A stretch of 64,000 bases of DNA from Hyunsoonleella jejuensis (GCF_900111025.1 NZ_FOFN01000003.1:310001-374000), one strand, 5' to 3'; positions 1 to 10,880 are shown, numbered from the stretch's first letter. Made by a program: numbers and translations. Notes: generated by a model not told the origin, from the letters alone.

Positions 1-1
1 T

Positions 2-916
2 GCCAATAATTATATAACTGAAAATGCCAAGGGTAACAAACCGTTTTTAGCATTCATTTCAATTGCAACACCGCATTTTCCGCACCATAATGCGCCTAAG
101 AAGTATAAGGATATGTACCCACCAGAATCTTTAACCTTAAACCCAAATGTTGCTGAGAAGTTTAAAGATAGAAGTCGTGAAGAATTGCAAGGATACTATG
201 CACATGCAACCGCAACCGATCAAGCCATAGGAAGCGTTTTAGATAAATTAAAAGAACTTGATTTACTGAATAATACTATCGTTGTATTCTCAGCCGACCA
301 TGGCGAAATGATGGGGGCACATGATGTTAGACCTTTCCAGAAACAGCTAGCATGGGATGAATCAATTAGGGTCCCGTTTTTAATCAGTTATCCGGGAATA
401 GATCAACAAAAAGGTACAGTTGTAAATGCACCGATAAACACGCCAGATATTTTGCCTTCGTTGTTAGGGTTGTCCAATATAAAAATTCCTGAAGATATAG
501 AAGGAGAAAATTTGACAGCACTAATACAGAATCCTGATTCTAATGCAGATAGAGCAGCATTAGTAATGAATGTTGCACCCTTTGCAGGAAGTTATAATAA
601 TCCACCATATCGTGCCTTAAGAACCAAACAATATACATACTCAAGAACACCTGACGGCCCAAGTATGTTTTTTGATAATGTAGCAGATCCATTTCAAATG
701 AACAACTTGTTAGGTAAACCAGAGTTCAAAACAATTCAAACAGAATTAGATAATATATTGAATGAGAAATTAGCTCAAATTGGAGATGAGTTTAAATCAA
801 GAGATTATTATCTTAAAAAATACAACTACACATTTGATAAGAAAAAGCCAGCTGTTCCACATTGGGAATTTGAGGAAGGTAAGGGTATTGTGCAATCACC
901 AAAACCAGTTCAATAA
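2..916 (+). CDS. Family S1 sulfatase, 3' part (cut by window edge)
   Basis: The reading frame is open from base 2 to the TAA at 914-916, so this is the C-terminal ~304 residues of a larger gene; the N-terminal part with the formylglycine motif lies outside the window. What remains is typical of the alkaline-phosphatase fold of S1 sulfatases: a T-P-H-F-P-H-H substrate-pocket motif, the metal-binding [11 protein letters not shown] block, then K-Q-x-x-x-x-E-S-I-R-V-P-F, which usually follows the second metal site. The short C-terminal subdomain is present. The next sulfatase starts 10 bases downstream, so the two are probably co-transcribed. It would remove sulfate esters from algal oligosaccharides in the periplasm or at the cell surface. 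The precise S1 subfamily cannot be given from this fragment. Confidence 0.9.
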   Translation, partial: ANNYITENAKGNKPFLAFISIATPHFPHHNAPKKYKDMYPPESLTLNPNVAEKFKDRSREELQGYYAHATATDQAIGSVLDKLKELDLLNNTIVVFSADHGEMMGAHDVRPFQKQLAWDESIRVPFLISYPGIDQQKGTVVNAPINTPDILPSLLGLSNIKIPEDIEGENLTALIQNPDSNADRAALVMNVAPFAGSYNNPPYRALRTKQYTYSRTPDGPSMFFDNVADPFQMNNLLGKPEFKTIQTELDNILNEKLAQIGDEFKSRDYYLKKYNYTFDKKKPAVPHWEFEEGKGIVQSPKPVQ

Positions 917-926
917 AAATAATAAA

Positions 927-2393
927 ATGAAAAAAAATATAATAGTAGTACTTCTAGCTTTAAGCGTAGCATCTTGTAATGCTCAAAAAACTTCAGTAAA
1001 CAATGATAATGAGCCACCCAATGTATTGGTGTTCTATGTGGATGATTTAAGGGCAGAATTAGGATGCTATGGAAGTGAAACAGCCATAACTCCAAATATA
1101 GACAAGTTGGCTACAGACGGAGTCTTATTTAATAAAGCATATACACAACAAGCTATTTGTGCGCCTTCAAGAATGAGTACACTTACAGGGTTACGTCCAG
1201 AAACATTGGGGATTTATAGTATTTTTACTCCACTTCGAAAAGTGCATAAAGATGTAGTATCTATGCCACAATTGTTTAATAAAAATGGTTACAAAACAGT
1301 AAGTATTGGTAAGGTGTATCATCATAGTTCAGACGATAAAAAAGAGTGGTCTGTGTATTACGGGAAAGAAGCAAATACTTACAACGATCCAAAAAATATA
1401 GCAATAATTGAGCAATTAAAAAAAGAAGGGAAAAACCCAAAAGGGCCTGCTTTTGATGCTGCAGATGTTAGTGATGAAGCTTATAAGGATGGACGAGCAG
1501 CTAAATATGCTATTGAAACTTTAGAAAAATTAAAAGACGATAAATTTTTAATGTTTGTTGGCTTAAGCAAACCACATTTGCCTTTTAATGCACCAAAAAA
1601 ATATTGGGATTTATACGATAAAAGTAAATTTAAAATTCCGTCTAGAGAAAAACCTGAAGGCGTTTATAGATTAGCATTAACCAATTGGGGAGAATTAAAA
1701 GGGTATCATGGTATTCCAAAAGAAGGCGATTTAGATGATGATTTAACGCGCGACTTAATTCACGGGTATCATGCTTCAGTTAGTTATATCGATGCACAAA
1801 TTGGAAAGGTAATGCAAACGCTTGACGATTTAGATTTGCGTAAAAACACCATGATAGTTTTCATGAGCGACCATGGTTATAAAATTGGCGAATATGGTGC
1901 ATGGTGTAAGCATTCTAACATGGAAATAGACACAAGAGTGCCATTAATTATTAGTAGAGAAACAAATTATAAACAAAGAAAAGCTGGTAAAATATCTGAT
2001 GCTTTAGTAGAAAATGTAGATTTATTTTCAACCTTAATAGATATTTGTGGTTTTGAAAGCATACCTTCTGATGGTAATAGTTTAGTTCCAGTAATTGATA
2101 ATCCTAACCAAAAATGGGACCCAGTGGCAACAAGCGTTTACGCAAGAGGTAACAAATATATGGGTGTTACAGCTACAGATGGACAATGGCGTTACACAGA
2201 ATGGCGAGATTCAACAACACACGAAATACTTGGAGCAGAATTATATGAGCACAAAGATAATCTGTTGTCTTTTGTAAATCTTTCAGGAAATGAATCATAT
2301 AGTGAGGTGGAATCTAAAATGAAAAAACTTTTAGAAATCCAATTTCCTAGAAACGGGAAGCCTTTTTTACAAAATGATATACCACGAAATTAA
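927..2393 (+). CDS. Family S1 sulfatase, iduronate-2-sulfatase-like lipoprotein
   Basis: A 488-residue sulfatase. I place the start at the ATG at 927, not at upstream in-frame codons, because it gives a clean lipoprotein signal (hydrophobic segment, then S-V-A-S-C with Cys17) and avoids overlap with the previous gene. The canonical formylglycine motif C-A-P-S-R begins at Cys78. The first metal site is F-Y-V-D-D (Asp39/Asp40) and the second is the [10 protein letters not shown] block. [10 protein letters not shown] pocket motif resembles iduronate-2-sulfatase and the other sulfatases of this locus. It follows the truncated sulfatase by 10 bases and is closed by a strong hairpin at 2441-2475. 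Likely role: desulfation of uronate or rhamnose units. The exact substrate is inferred from context only. Confidence 0.93.
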   Translation: MKKNIIVVLLALSVASCNAQKTSVNNDNEPPNVLVFYVDDLRAELGCYGSETAITPNIDKLATDGVLFNKAYTQQAICAPSRMSTLTGLRPETLGIYSIFTPLRKVHKDVVSMPQLFNKNGYKTVSIGKVYHHSSDDKKEWSVYYGKEANTYNDPKNIAIIEQLKKEGKNPKGPAFDAADVSDEAYKDGRAAKYAIETLEKLKDDKFLMFVGLSKPHLPFNAPKKYWDLYDKSKFKIPSREKPEGVYRLALTNWGELKGYHGIPKEGDLDDDLTRDLIHGYHASVSYIDAQIGKVMQTLDDLDLRKNTMIVFMSDHGYKIGEYGAWCKHSNMEIDTRVPLIISRETNYKQRKAGKISDALVENVDLFSTLIDICGFESIPSDGNSLVPVIDNPNQKWDPVATSVYARGNKYMGVTATDGQWRYTEWRDSTTHEILGAELYEHKDNLLSFVNLSGNESYSEVESKMKKLLEIQFPRNGKPFLQNDIPRN

Positions 2394-2440
2394 TTAGAGC
2401 GACTATATTTATTTTATAAAGAAAAGAATACCTCTAAACT

Positions 2441-2475
2441 AAAGCCCTATTTTAAAATTTGTAAAATAGGGCTTT
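2441..2475. terminator. Bidirectional hairpin terminator
   Basis: A perfect 14-bp stem (AAAGCCCTATTTTA with TAAAATAGGGCTTT) around a 7-base loop lies between two convergent genes, the sulfatase ending at 2393 and the GH39-like gene ending at 2497. The A/T ends of the stem give a U-run on either strand, so it can stop transcription from both sides. Confidence 0.85.
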
Positions 2476-2496
2476 ATGTTTATGGCTTGTTAAATT

Positions 2497-4179
2497 CTAT
2501 TGAGGAATTAACTCAATAAGCTTAACACTATGCGGTTCTAGGTTAACTTCTAAGGTAAGTTTACCATCTATCTTTTTTACAATCTTGTCTTCAATAGTTT
2601 TAGGTAATTTAGCTATGTTTTCATATTTAGCCAAATTGGAATTTAGTACATCTTTCCAACCATCTTCAAAACGGTCTGAGGGTCTATTTCCATAAATACG
2701 GCCGTTAGTTTTTTCTCCTACACCAGCAGCCCTTACATCTTTGTAAAGCTCATGCATCATAATACCATGGTTTTTGTCTACAGTCCATTCATTCAATTTC
2801 CACTCTGTATTCCCTGTTATTTCTCCACCTTCTAGTATTGGGAAGAAAGTACGGGTATTGGTACTGCTTCTTGAGGTGTTGTGGTTGTAAACCAATAGAT
2901 ATATATTTCCATTTTTAGTAACTGGAATAATTCCAGCATGTACATTAGCCGCCAGATTGTCTATGGTTTGCAATCTAGTACCTCCTTCCATCATTTGAAA
3001 CATTTTGGTTACATTTCTTCTACCTTGAGGTAAATCGCTAGCCTCAATTTCTTGTCCCCAATCATAAATTTCTGTTATTCTATATTCAAAAGCCAAATCA
3101 GCTACTCTGGCATACCAACTGGCTCCCAGCTCTGTAGCATCAGTTAAACTAACACCTCTTACACCGTTTTCATCACGTAGCATTCCAAATTCTTGTATAT
3201 CAAGAGGTATGTTACTAAACTGCGAATAACTGTTCAACTTATTTCTGTAAGGTTCAATTTTTTCGGGTAGTGCAACCGTATTTTGATCAATCTTCTCATA
3301 ATACGAAATACTGAAAAAATCCATTTGAGTACCAACAGCACCAGTGGCATAATTGGTTCCAGTAGCACAATGGTCAATAAGTTCTGTTGTATAAGTTGCC
3401 GCACCTTCAGTAAGCATATTACCAGGGCCAATAATGGCATCAGGTATTACTTTTAAAACTTCGTCAACGGTAATATCATAATGCTTAAAATACTCTTCCA
3501 TAGTGCCATTCCAGTGGTTTGGTGTATAATTTGGCTCCGTACTTACTCTAAAACGCCAAGTTTTCACTTCGGCCATACCAAATTCGTTAACAAGCGCGGT
3601 TAAAAAGGCATTTACATATTGTCTCCAATGGTCATAATCGTCAGGCGGACTGGTATTTCCGTAGGTATTAACTATTTTTACCGCAACCATTTCCCAAGGG
3701 ACTTTACTCAACACAAGTCTAGGTTTAAACCCTGTACTCATAAAATTTCTCATAGTAGAAATGAGTTCGCCAAAATCTGTAATAATATTACCCGAGGCAT
3801 CTACACCCTTATAAAAGTCATTTAAATTATCGGTTCTACCTCCCATGGTTCTTACCAAATTGTAGCTTTTTACATAGTCTTTAATTGGGTTTAACGATGT
3901 TCTAAAACCAGCACCGTTAAAGCGGGATTGGTTCACCATAGGTCGTGTAGACCAAAAATTGTAGAACTCTCCAGCAACACTTCCAGTATTAATGGTTACA
4001 ACTTTATTTGGGTCAACAATAATTTCTTCGGGTGTTTCTGGATCTGGATTTGGTTCTTCAATAATCTCTTCTTCCAATTCTTTTTCTACCTCATTCTCTT
4101 TTGAGCAAGTATATAAAACGGCACTGACTGATAAGAGTAAAACAATGAAAAATAATGTGTTCTTTTTTAAGTGATTCAT
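2497..4179 (-). CDS. GH39-like clan GH-A glycoside hydrolase lipoprotein
   Basis: A 560-residue surface or periplasmic lipoprotein: membrane segment, then V-L-Y-T-C (Cys25), then a Glu/Pro-rich linker of about residues 28-55, as in surface-exposed Bacteroidota lipoproteins. The body is a TIM barrel of the GH39 type. The acid/base is probably Glu215 in R-V-S-T-E-P-N-Y (the family usually has N-E-P-N) and the nucleophile Glu330 in D-I-Q-E-F-G-M. A C-terminal beta domain follows. GH39 members include beta-xylosidases and alpha-L-iduronidases, and both sugars occur in ulvan, so removal of xylose or a uronate is plausible but unproven. It is the only degradative gene on the minus strand and faces the GH2 gene across a 156-base divergent promoter region carrying two copies of the ACAGGA-type motif. 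Confidence 0.8.
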   Translation of the reverse strand: MNHLKKNTLFFIVLLLSVSAVLYTCSKENEVEKELEEEIIEEPNPDPETPEEIIVDPNKVVTINTGSVAGEFYNFWSTRPMVNQSRFNGAGFRTSLNPIKDYVKSYNLVRTMGGRTDNLNDFYKGVDASGNIITDFGELISTMRNFMSTGFKPRLVLSKVPWEMVAVKIVNTYGNTSPPDDYDHWRQYVNAFLTALVNEFGMAEVKTWRFRVSTEPNYTPNHWNGTMEEYFKHYDITVDEVLKVIPDAIIGPGNMLTEGAATYTTELIDHCATGTNYATGAVGTQMDFFSISYYEKIDQNTVALPEKIEPYRNKLNSYSQFSNIPLDIQEFGMLRDENGVRGVSLTDATELGASWYARVADLAFEYRITEIYDWGQEIEASDLPQGRRNVTKMFQMMEGGTRLQTIDNLAANVHAGIIPVTKNGNIYLLVYNHNTSRSSTNTRTFFPILEGGEITGNTEWKLNEWTVDKNHGIMMHELYKDVRAAGVGEKTNGRIYGNRPSDRFEDGWKDVLNSNLAKYENIAKLPKTIEDKIVKKIDGKLTLEVNLEPHSVKLIELIPQ

Positions 4180-4235
4180 AACATTGTAGATTTTATTACA
4201 AATGTAACGTTAGAAATTGTAAAAACTTACCTGCT

Positions 4236-4245
4236 CTGTCTTGTT
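4236..4245 (-). promoter_or_regulatory. Candidate operator, ACAGGA-type motif
   Basis: Reads AACAAGACAG on the minus strand, 57-66 bases upstream of the GH39-like start. It is one of seven related copies in this window and pairs with the plus-strand copy at 4280. It is the most divergent copy (A for G at position 5). Confidence 0.4.
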
Positions 4246-4279
4246 TACACTGCATAGAAAAACATATAAAACATGACAC

Positions 4280-4289
4280 CACAGGATTA
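4280..4289 (+). promoter_or_regulatory. Candidate operator, ACAGGA-type motif
   Basis: Reads CACAGGATTA, about 50 bases upstream of the GH2 start. It matches the core ACAGGAT of the copies in front of the rhamnose operon, rhaT and the gene at 17601, and faces outward from the minus-strand copy at 4236. Confidence 0.4.
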
Positions 4290-4335
4290 GGGATACAAGA
4301 TTTAAAGTTATGTTTGTTTAAAGGTTATATTAAAA

Positions 4336-7300
4336 ATGAAAAATATCTTTTTTGCATTGCTTTTAAGCTTTTGTGCATGTTATAGTTACGCTCAGCGCAC
4401 AGAAACGAACTTCAATAATAATTGGCGCTTTATTCTAGAAGATAATGCTGAATATTCAAAAGAAAACATTGATGACTCTTCATGGAAAACCTTAAACATA
4501 CCGCACGATTGGTCTTTCGAAAAAGGGGTGCGCAAAGGCGGAGACCAAGGACAAGGTGGTGGCTATCACGATGGGGGTATTGGCTGGTATCGCAAACAAT
4601 TCAACATAAAAAAAGAGAGTCTATCTAAAATCACCTACATTAATTTTGATGGGGTGTATATGAATAGCGAAGTTTGGATAAATGGCAACTATTTGGGAAA
4701 AAGACCCTATGGATACATCAGTTTTAGATACAATATTTCAAAATTTTTAAAAGAAGGTAAAAATACAATAGCAGTAAGGGTTGATAACAGTTTAGAGCCA
4801 TCCGCAAGATGGTATCACCCCTGTGGAATTTATGCAGCTGTAAAATTGATAGAAGTAAACCCTATTCATTTTAAACCCAATACTGTTTTTGTAACTACGC
4901 CTTTAATTGAAAACCCAAAAGCGATTGTAAATATTGATGCTGAGGTTACAAGTACTCAAAAGGGATTAGAATATGAGGTTATTTTGTTTTCTCCTGACGG
5001 AAAAGAACTAGATAAAAATTGTGAGAAGCTAAAGACAGTGCATTCTAAAATTCAACTAGAAGTTAATAAACCACAATTATGGAGTCCGGAAAAACCAATT
5101 TTATATAAAGCTGTTACCCGAATTTTAAATGGCAATAAAGTAATTGATGAGATAGAAACGACCTTCGGGTTTAAAACTGTGGAGTGGAAAACCGAAACAG
5201 GTTTTTGGTTAAATGGTGAAAACGTAAAATTAAAAGGCGTTTGCGAACATTGGGAAGGTGGACCGGTAGGAGGCGCTTGGACGAAACCCATGTTACGTTG
5301 GAAGTTGGAGTTACTTAAAGGGATGGGCACTAACGCCATTCGTCCATCTCATAATCCAGCACCACCCATGTTTTATGACATCTGTGATGAAATTGGTTTG
5401 TTAGTCATGGATGAAATTTTTGATGGTTGGCATAAAAAGGCGCCTGAAGATTATGGAAAACAAGCCTTTGACGAATGGTGGCAAGCCGATGTAAAAGAAT
5501 GGATTACCAGAGACCGTAACCACCCTAGTATTTTTGTTTGGAGTTTAGGAAACGAAACCCATAGCGATGTGGCACCAGAATTGGTAAGTTTTGGAAAAAG
5601 TTTAGATCCAACCAGATTATTTACTTCCGGAGCAGGAAATCCAGAAGATATGGATATTCAAGGTGTTAATGGTGGTTCTGAAACAAAAGTGTTTATAGAA
5701 AATAATAAACTAACCAAACCTTTTATTTCTACCGAAGCGCCACACACATGGCAAACCAGAGGCTATTATAGAACACAAACTTGGTGGCGTGATAATGAAC
5801 TACCAGGAACCTATGAATTACCGAACTTAACAGAAAAGGAAATTTTCTTTTATGAAGGCTTAAATCCAAAGGATTGGAGAAACAGAAAACAGCGTTTCAA
5901 TTCGTCTTACGATAATGCTACGGTTCGTGTCTCAGCAAGAAAATATTGGGAAGTAATGCGTGATACACCATGGCATAGTGGACATTTTCGTTGGACAGGT
6001 TTTGATTATTACGGAGAGGCAGGTTTAGTACATGGTGGTTTACCGTTTAACTTATTCATGGGTGGAGCTATTGATGTAGCCGGTTTTGAAAAAGATTTAT
6101 ATTATTTCTACCAAAGTCAATGGACCCAAGAACCCATGATTCACATGCTACCGCATTGGTCGCACCCAAGAATGGAAAAAGGCACTAAAATTCCGGTATG
6201 GGTCTATTCTAATACTGATGAGGTAGAACTCTTTTTAAACGGGAAACCTTTAGGAAAAGACAAACCAGGAGCCGTTTGGAATGAGATGCAATGCGAGTGG
6301 CTAGTGCCTTACGAAGAAGGCACAATTGAAGCCGTTGGATATATTGATGGAAAAGAAGTGAATAGAACGTCTTTTTCAACAGCACAGCAACCGTCCACTT
6401 TACAAAATACAGTGACTAAATTAGAGGCAGAAGGCGATTTTAGAGCGAGCTATATTCTAACTTCAGAAGGAATGGATGCTGACTATAATTTGAATCCTTA
6501 TGCAGAAAATAGGGTGTATTATAACATCGTTGGTGATGTGGCTAAAGTGTCTATGGAAAACGGAAATCCTATAGACCCAACCAGCAGAACAAAAGCGGAT
6601 TATAGAAGTATGTTCTTTGGGAAAACCAGATTATTTTTAGAAGAAGGTCAAAATGCAAAAGAGGCTTCTGTAATTGTAGGTTCTATTTTAGGGGATAAAG
6701 CCTTATATGTCTCTGATGACATTACTATTGATGTACAATCTGTGTCGTTATTTGGAAATGATGCTTCCAATGATTTTGAAGTGCTTTACACGATAGATGG
6801 CAAAAACCCAGAAACGGATGGTATAGCTTACGCGGAACCTTTTAAAGTTGAAGACGGTACTACTGTAAAAGCTATCGTAAAACAAAACGGAGTTCTTGTT
6901 TTAACTATGGAAGAAACATTCGGTAAAAACGAAGGTCTTTTCTGGGGAGATGAACATTCCGCAGATATGTGGATTGGTAGAGGCGTTAATATTTCTGCTG
7001 AAGATGGTATTTTAACAGGTTCAGCAAAACCGAGTAGAAATGCACATCGTTTTAAAGGTTCTGGTTTTGTAGATTTTAAAGGTGGTGAAGGTTCCATTAC
7101 ATGGTATCAAGAAAATGATGGTGAACGCGGAGATTACAGTATTCGTTTTAGATACATGCACAACAATGAAGGCAAATTATATCCTATGAAGTTGTATGTA
7201 AATGACGAGTATGTTCGAGATATGGAGTTTCCTGCAACAGGCGGTTGGGAAAAGGAATGGAAGTTTGTACCGGCTATTATTGTACTAAAATCTGGAGCGA

Positions 7301-7365
7301 ACAATATAAAGTTAGTTACCAAAGGGGAAAGTGGCCCTTATATTGATGAGTTGTTCATTGACTAG
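4336..7365 (+). CDS. GH2-family glycoside hydrolase (beta-galactosidase/glucuronidase type)
   Basis: A 1009-residue exported enzyme with a signal peptide ending near Y-S-Y-A-Q. Domain order: GH2 jelly-roll domain (about 20-180, with the classic N-I-P-H-D-W-S and W-Y-R-K motifs), immunoglobulin-like domain (180-290), TIM barrel (290-600). The acid/base is Glu407 in S-L-G-N-E-T, and the nucleophile is probably Glu467 in I-S-T-E-A-P. C-terminal beta domains follow: a chitobiase-like Fn3 segment (about residues 815-860, Y-T-I-D-G-K-N-P) and a terminal jelly roll that looks like a CBM6/35-type module. GH2 covers beta-galactosidases, glucuronidases and mannosidases. With lyases and rhamnosidases around it, beta-glucuronidase or galactosidase action on a side chain or oligomer is likely, but specificity is inferred. 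It heads an apparent operon running to the sulfatase at 15147. Confidence 0.9.
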   Translation: MKNIFFALLLSFCACYSYAQRTETNFNNNWRFILEDNAEYSKENIDDSSWKTLNIPHDWSFEKGVRKGGDQGQGGGYHDGGIGWYRKQFNIKKESLSKITYINFDGVYMNSEVWINGNYLGKRPYGYISFRYNISKFLKEGKNTIAVRVDNSLEPSARWYHPCGIYAAVKLIEVNPIHFKPNTVFVTTPLIENPKAIVNIDAEVTSTQKGLEYEVILFSPDGKELDKNCEKLKTVHSKIQLEVNKPQLWSPEKPILYKAVTRILNGNKVIDEIETTFGFKTVEWKTETGFWLNGENVKLKGVCEHWEGGPVGGAWTKPMLRWKLELLKGMGTNAIRPSHNPAPPMFYDICDEIGLLVMDEIFDGWHKKAPEDYGKQAFDEWWQADVKEWITRDRNHPSIFVWSLGNETHSDVAPELVSFGKSLDPTRLFTSGAGNPEDMDIQGVNGGSETKVFIENNKLTKPFISTEAPHTWQTRGYYRTQTWWRDNELPGTYELPNLTEKEIFFYEGLNPKDWRNRKQRFNSSYDNATVRVSARKYWEVMRDTPWHSGHFRWTGFDYYGEAGLVHGGLPFNLFMGGAIDVAGFEKDLYYFYQSQWTQEPMIHMLPHWSHPRMEKGTKIPVWVYSNTDEVELFLNGKPLGKDKPGAVWNEMQCEWLVPYEEGTIEAVGYIDGKEVNRTSFSTAQQPSTLQNTVTKLEAEGDFRASYILTSEGMDADYNLNPYAENRVYYNIVGDVAKVSMENGNPIDPTSRTKADYRSMFFGKTRLFLEEGQNAKEASVIVGSILGDKALYVSDDITIDVQSVSLFGNDASNDFEVLYTIDGKNPETDGIAYAEPFKVEDGTTVKAIVKQNGVLVLTMEETFGKNEGLFWGDEHSADMWIGRGVNISAEDGILTGSAKPSRNAHRFKGSGFVDFKGGEGSITWYQENDGERGDYSIRFRYMHNNEGKLYPMKLYVNDEYVRDMEFPATGGWEKEWKFVPAIIVLKSGANNIKLVTKGESGPYIDELFID

Positions 7366-7379
7366 AGAGTATTTATATA

Positions 7380-10300
7380 ATGAAACAAAGCCTTTCTGTA
7401 TTGCTTTTTTGCTTTTTAAGCATTTATTTTTCTGTAGCTCAAATTAATCAGAAAAATAATGAAAACCTGTTGCATAAAGGCTTTCAAAACCCACCTAATC
7501 AGGCCAAAGCCAGAACCTGGTGGCATTGGATAAGTGGAAATGTATCTAAATCTGGAATTACCAAAGATTTAGAAGCGATGAAAGCTGTAGGTATTCAAGA
7601 AGCACAGTTGTTTAATGTACATTTAGGTTTTCCTCAAGGACCAGTTAAATATTTAAGTGAGGAATGGCTTGATTTGTTTGAGTTTTCTGCAAAGGAAGCT
7701 AAACGTTTAGGGCTCGAATTAGCATTTCATAATAGCGCAGGTTGGTCGTCCAGCGGCGGGCCTTGGGTTACCAAAGAAAATGCAATGCAAACAGTGGTGT
7801 TTAGTAAGCTAGAGTTGCAAGGCAATCAAATTTTTAAAGGTGAATTGCCTAAACCCAAAACTAAGTTCAATTATTATCAAGATATTGCAGTTTTGGCCTT
7901 TCCTAAACCCAAAACGCATATCAAGATTGACGGTTTAGATTATAAAAACCTTTCGGAGCGCATTCGAAATCATTTATTGCCTGATGATAAAGAAATATCA
8001 AAAGATGCCATTGTTCAAAAAGAAGATATCCTTGATTTAACATCAAAATTCAACGAAGATGATGGTTTAGAGTGGAACGTTCCCAAAGGCGAATGGGTAA
8101 TTTTAAGATTAGGACATACGCCCATTGGAACTACAAACAGACCAGCACCACCAGAAGCCAAAGGCTTAGAGGTAGATAAAATGAGTAAAAAAGCCTTAGA
8201 TGCTTATTGGGAAGGAGGCATACAACCCATTATTGATAGGTTGGGTGATTTAGTAGGAACTACAGTAAACAATTGCTTGATTGATAGTTATGAAGTTGAA
8301 ACGACCAATTGGACCTCGGGTTTTGATGCTCAATTTCAAGCCTTAAGGGGTTATGATTTAACAACATATTTACCAATATTAGCGGGGTATTATGTGGATA
8401 GTGGTGAAGTGTCAGAACGTTTTTTATGGGATTTTAGAAGAACTATAGGCGATTTAATAGCAGAAAACTATTATGCTCACTTTGCAGAATTGTGTCATAA
8501 AAACGGCATGAAATTTTCTGTAGAACCTTACTGGGGCCCTTTTGATAATATGCAGGTTGGTGCTACAGGTGATATAGTGATGTGTGAATTTTGGAGTGGA
8601 GGTTATCCATTTTTCGATTCGCCTAAATTTGTGTCATCTATAGCGCATTTAAATGGCAGTGCTATTGTTGGCGCAGAGTCTTTTACCGGCATTGGTGGTT
8701 GGGACAAACACCCAGCAAACATAAAGTCAATTGGAGATAGAGCTTGGGCAGAAGGCATAACCCGTTTCATTTTTCATACTTATGTACATCAACCTTGGGA
8801 TGTAGCACCAGGTTTGGCATTAAGTTATCATGGTTTTGATTTTAATCGTTTAAACACTTGGTGGAAACAAAGTAAGGGGTATATGGATTACATAGCGCGC
8901 TCACAATATTTATTACAACAAGGTAAAAATGTGGCCGATGTTTTGGTGTTTACAGGAGAATCATCTCCAAATACAGGTTTTATAAAACCTGAAATCAGAG
9001 AAATGGGTTTTGATTATGATTTGATTGGAGCGAATAAGTTAAAAGACTTAACTGCTAAAGACGGAACGATTTACTCATCAGTTGGAAATAGGTATAACCT
9101 TTTGGTATTACCAGAATCAGACTTTATAAAACCAGAAACTTTACAAAAAGTAAAAGAACTGGTTGATGGTGGCGCAAAAGTAATTGGTAAAAAACCAATG
9201 CAATCGCCAAGTTTGACTAACTATCCAAATTGTGATGAAGACGTTACAACTTATGTTGATGCATTATGGGGAAGTGGTTTGGTAAAAGACATGACTATTG
9301 AACAAGCTCTAAGCGATACAACACCAGATTTTAAAATTGAAACTAGTGATAGTTCGGATTTGAGTTTCATCCATAGAAAAACCGACAATGCAGATATCTA
9401 TTTTATAGCAAATGCTAGAAAAGAGGCTAGAGAAATTACATCACGTTTTCGAGTTGTAGGAAAACAACCTGAGCTCTGGAACTCAGAAAAAGGCACTATA
9501 AAAGATGTGGTAGTTTTTAAAGAAAATGAAGATGGAACAACCACAGTGCCGTTATCCTTAGGTATGGAAGAATCAGTTTTTGTTGTCTTTAAAAAACCTG
9601 TGAATTCTAATCATTTATTAGAAGTTTCAACAGAATTAGAACTTTCACAAGTAGAACCACTTTCAAATTTAGAAATTATAAAAGCAGAATACGGTACGTT
9701 TTTACAAGAGGGCTTGATTGACATTACGGATAGAGTTAATAATGCTATAGATAAAGGTGTATTGGATTTCAAAATGACTAGAATGTTTTGCGATTGTGAC
9801 CCTGCAATGGGATATAAAAAAGAGTTCAGAATGGAATACCAAATAGGTGATGTCAAAAAGCAGATTTATGCGGAAGAACGCGAGCATATTCATATTGACG
9901 CTGGAGATAAATCTCTAAAAGTTTTAAAAGCGGTATTTGGAAAATTTAAAGGAGAAACGACGGGTATTCCTCAGCATTATAAAACTTTTGATGTTACCAA
10001 AACGATTAAAAATATAGTAAATTCTGGAACCTATAACATTTTAGTATCTAACGAATTAATTGATAACAAAATTCCCGAAGGCGATAAAACTGTTTTAAAA
10101 ATCAGCTATAAAACTGATGGAGAAGAACGCACTATGTTTATTTCAAAAGGTCAATTTTTAAAATTATCTAAAGATGTAGCAAAACCAAAATTAGAATTTA
10201 AAAATGATGCCATAAGCTGGACAACGCCTTATGCAGGAAAGATAAATTACAAGACAGCATCAGGAGCAACAAAAACCGCAGAAGTTACATCCGTTTCAAA

Positions 10301-10880
10301 ACCAATGGTGTTATCAGGTGCTTGGGAAGTTTCTTTCCCAATAAACTCGGAAGCTTCAAAAAAAGAAACGTTTCCTAGTTTGATTTCGTGGACCGATGTG
10401 CAAGACGAAACGATTCAACATTTTTCAGGAACAGCATCTTATAAAAAAGGTTTTGTGTTATCCGAAGAGATGATACAGCGGACTAAAAGTGTAACCTTAG
10501 ATTTAGGCAGTGTATCCGTTATTGCAGAAGTCATAGTTAACGGCAATAATATTGTATCTTTATGGAAGGCCCCTTTTAGAGTAAATATTGATGGATTTGT
10601 GAAAGAAGGTAAAAATTCCCTAGAAGTTAAAGTGACCAATTTATGGCCCAATCGGTTGATTGGTGACGAAAAACTAAAATTAGATTATCCAAGACAAGGT
10701 AAACGTGCAAAACCACTTCCAGATTGGTTATTAAATCATACAGAACGACCATCAAAAAGAACAACATTTGCCAGTTGGAATCATTATAGCAAGAATGATG
10801 ATTTGCTAAAGTCTGGTCTACTAGGACCTGTAAAAATTATATTTTTTGATACTGTAAAACTAGAAAGTAATAATGAATAA
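7380..10880 (+). CDS. GH106-type alpha-L-rhamnosidase
   Basis: A 1166-residue exported protein with signal peptide M-K-Q-S-L-S-V-L-L-F-C. The mature N-terminus begins with the GH106 signature F-Q-N-P-P-N-x-A-K-A-R-T-W-W-H-W-I-S-G-N, followed by the TIM-barrel region with K-D-L-E-A-M-K and a G-W-S-S-S-G-G-P-W loop. The C-terminal third is a set of beta-sandwich domains ending in a GH2-like sugar-binding fold (residues about 1040-1130), typical of this family. Expected role: release of non-reducing terminal alpha-L-rhamnose, feeding the rhamnose pathway encoded 30 kb downstream. A second GH106-type gene lies at 30265; the two differ greatly in length (1166 versus 958 residues), suggesting different acceptors. 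It is 14 bases after the GH2 gene and overlaps the next gene by 8 bases, so translational coupling is likely. Confidence 0.88.
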   Translation: MKQSLSVLLFCFLSIYFSVAQINQKNNENLLHKGFQNPPNQAKARTWWHWISGNVSKSGITKDLEAMKAVGIQEAQLFNVHLGFPQGPVKYLSEEWLDLFEFSAKEAKRLGLELAFHNSAGWSSSGGPWVTKENAMQTVVFSKLELQGNQIFKGELPKPKTKFNYYQDIAVLAFPKPKTHIKIDGLDYKNLSERIRNHLLPDDKEISKDAIVQKEDILDLTSKFNEDDGLEWNVPKGEWVILRLGHTPIGTTNRPAPPEAKGLEVDKMSKKALDAYWEGGIQPIIDRLGDLVGTTVNNCLIDSYEVETTNWTSGFDAQFQALRGYDLTTYLPILAGYYVDSGEVSERFLWDFRRTIGDLIAENYYAHFAELCHKNGMKFSVEPYWGPFDNMQVGATGDIVMCEFWSGGYPFFDSPKFVSSIAHLNGSAIVGAESFTGIGGWDKHPANIKSIGDRAWAEGITRFIFHTYVHQPWDVAPGLALSYHGFDFNRLNTWWKQSKGYMDYIARSQYLLQQGKNVADVLVFTGESSPNTGFIKPEIREMGFDYDLIGANKLKDLTAKDGTIYSSVGNRYNLLVLPESDFIKPETLQKVKELVDGGAKVIGKKPMQSPSLTNYPNCDEDVTTYVDALWGSGLVKDMTIEQALSDTTPDFKIETSDSSDLSFIHRKTDNADIYFIANARKEAREITSRFRVVGKQPELWNSEKGTIKDVVVFKENEDGTTTVPLSLGMEESVFVVFKKPVNSNHLLEVSTELELSQVEPLSNLEIIKAEYGTFLQEGLIDITDRVNNAIDKGVLDFKMTRMFCDCDPAMGYKKEFRMEYQIGDVKKQIYAEEREHIHIDAGDKSLKVLKAVFGKFKGETTGIPQHYKTFDVTKTIKNIVNSGTYNILVSNELIDNKIPEGDKTVLKISYKTDGEERTMFISKGQFLKLSKDVAKPKLEFKNDAISWTTPYAGKINYKTASGATKTAEVTSVSKPMVLSGAWEVSFPINSEASKKETFPSLISWTDVQDETIQHFSGTASYKKGFVLSEEMIQRTKSVTLDLGSVSVIAEVIVNGNNIVSLWKAPFRVNIDGFVKEGKNSLEVKVTNLWPNRLIGDEKLKLDYPRQGKRAKPLPDWLLNHTERPSKRTTFASWNHYSKNDDLLKSGLLGPVKIIFFDTVKLESNNE

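Noticed and set aside
780-926. Upstream in-frame start for the sulfatase at 927
   Set aside because: It would overlap the previous sulfatase gene by more than 130 bases and bury the lipoprotein signal 50 residues inside the protein.
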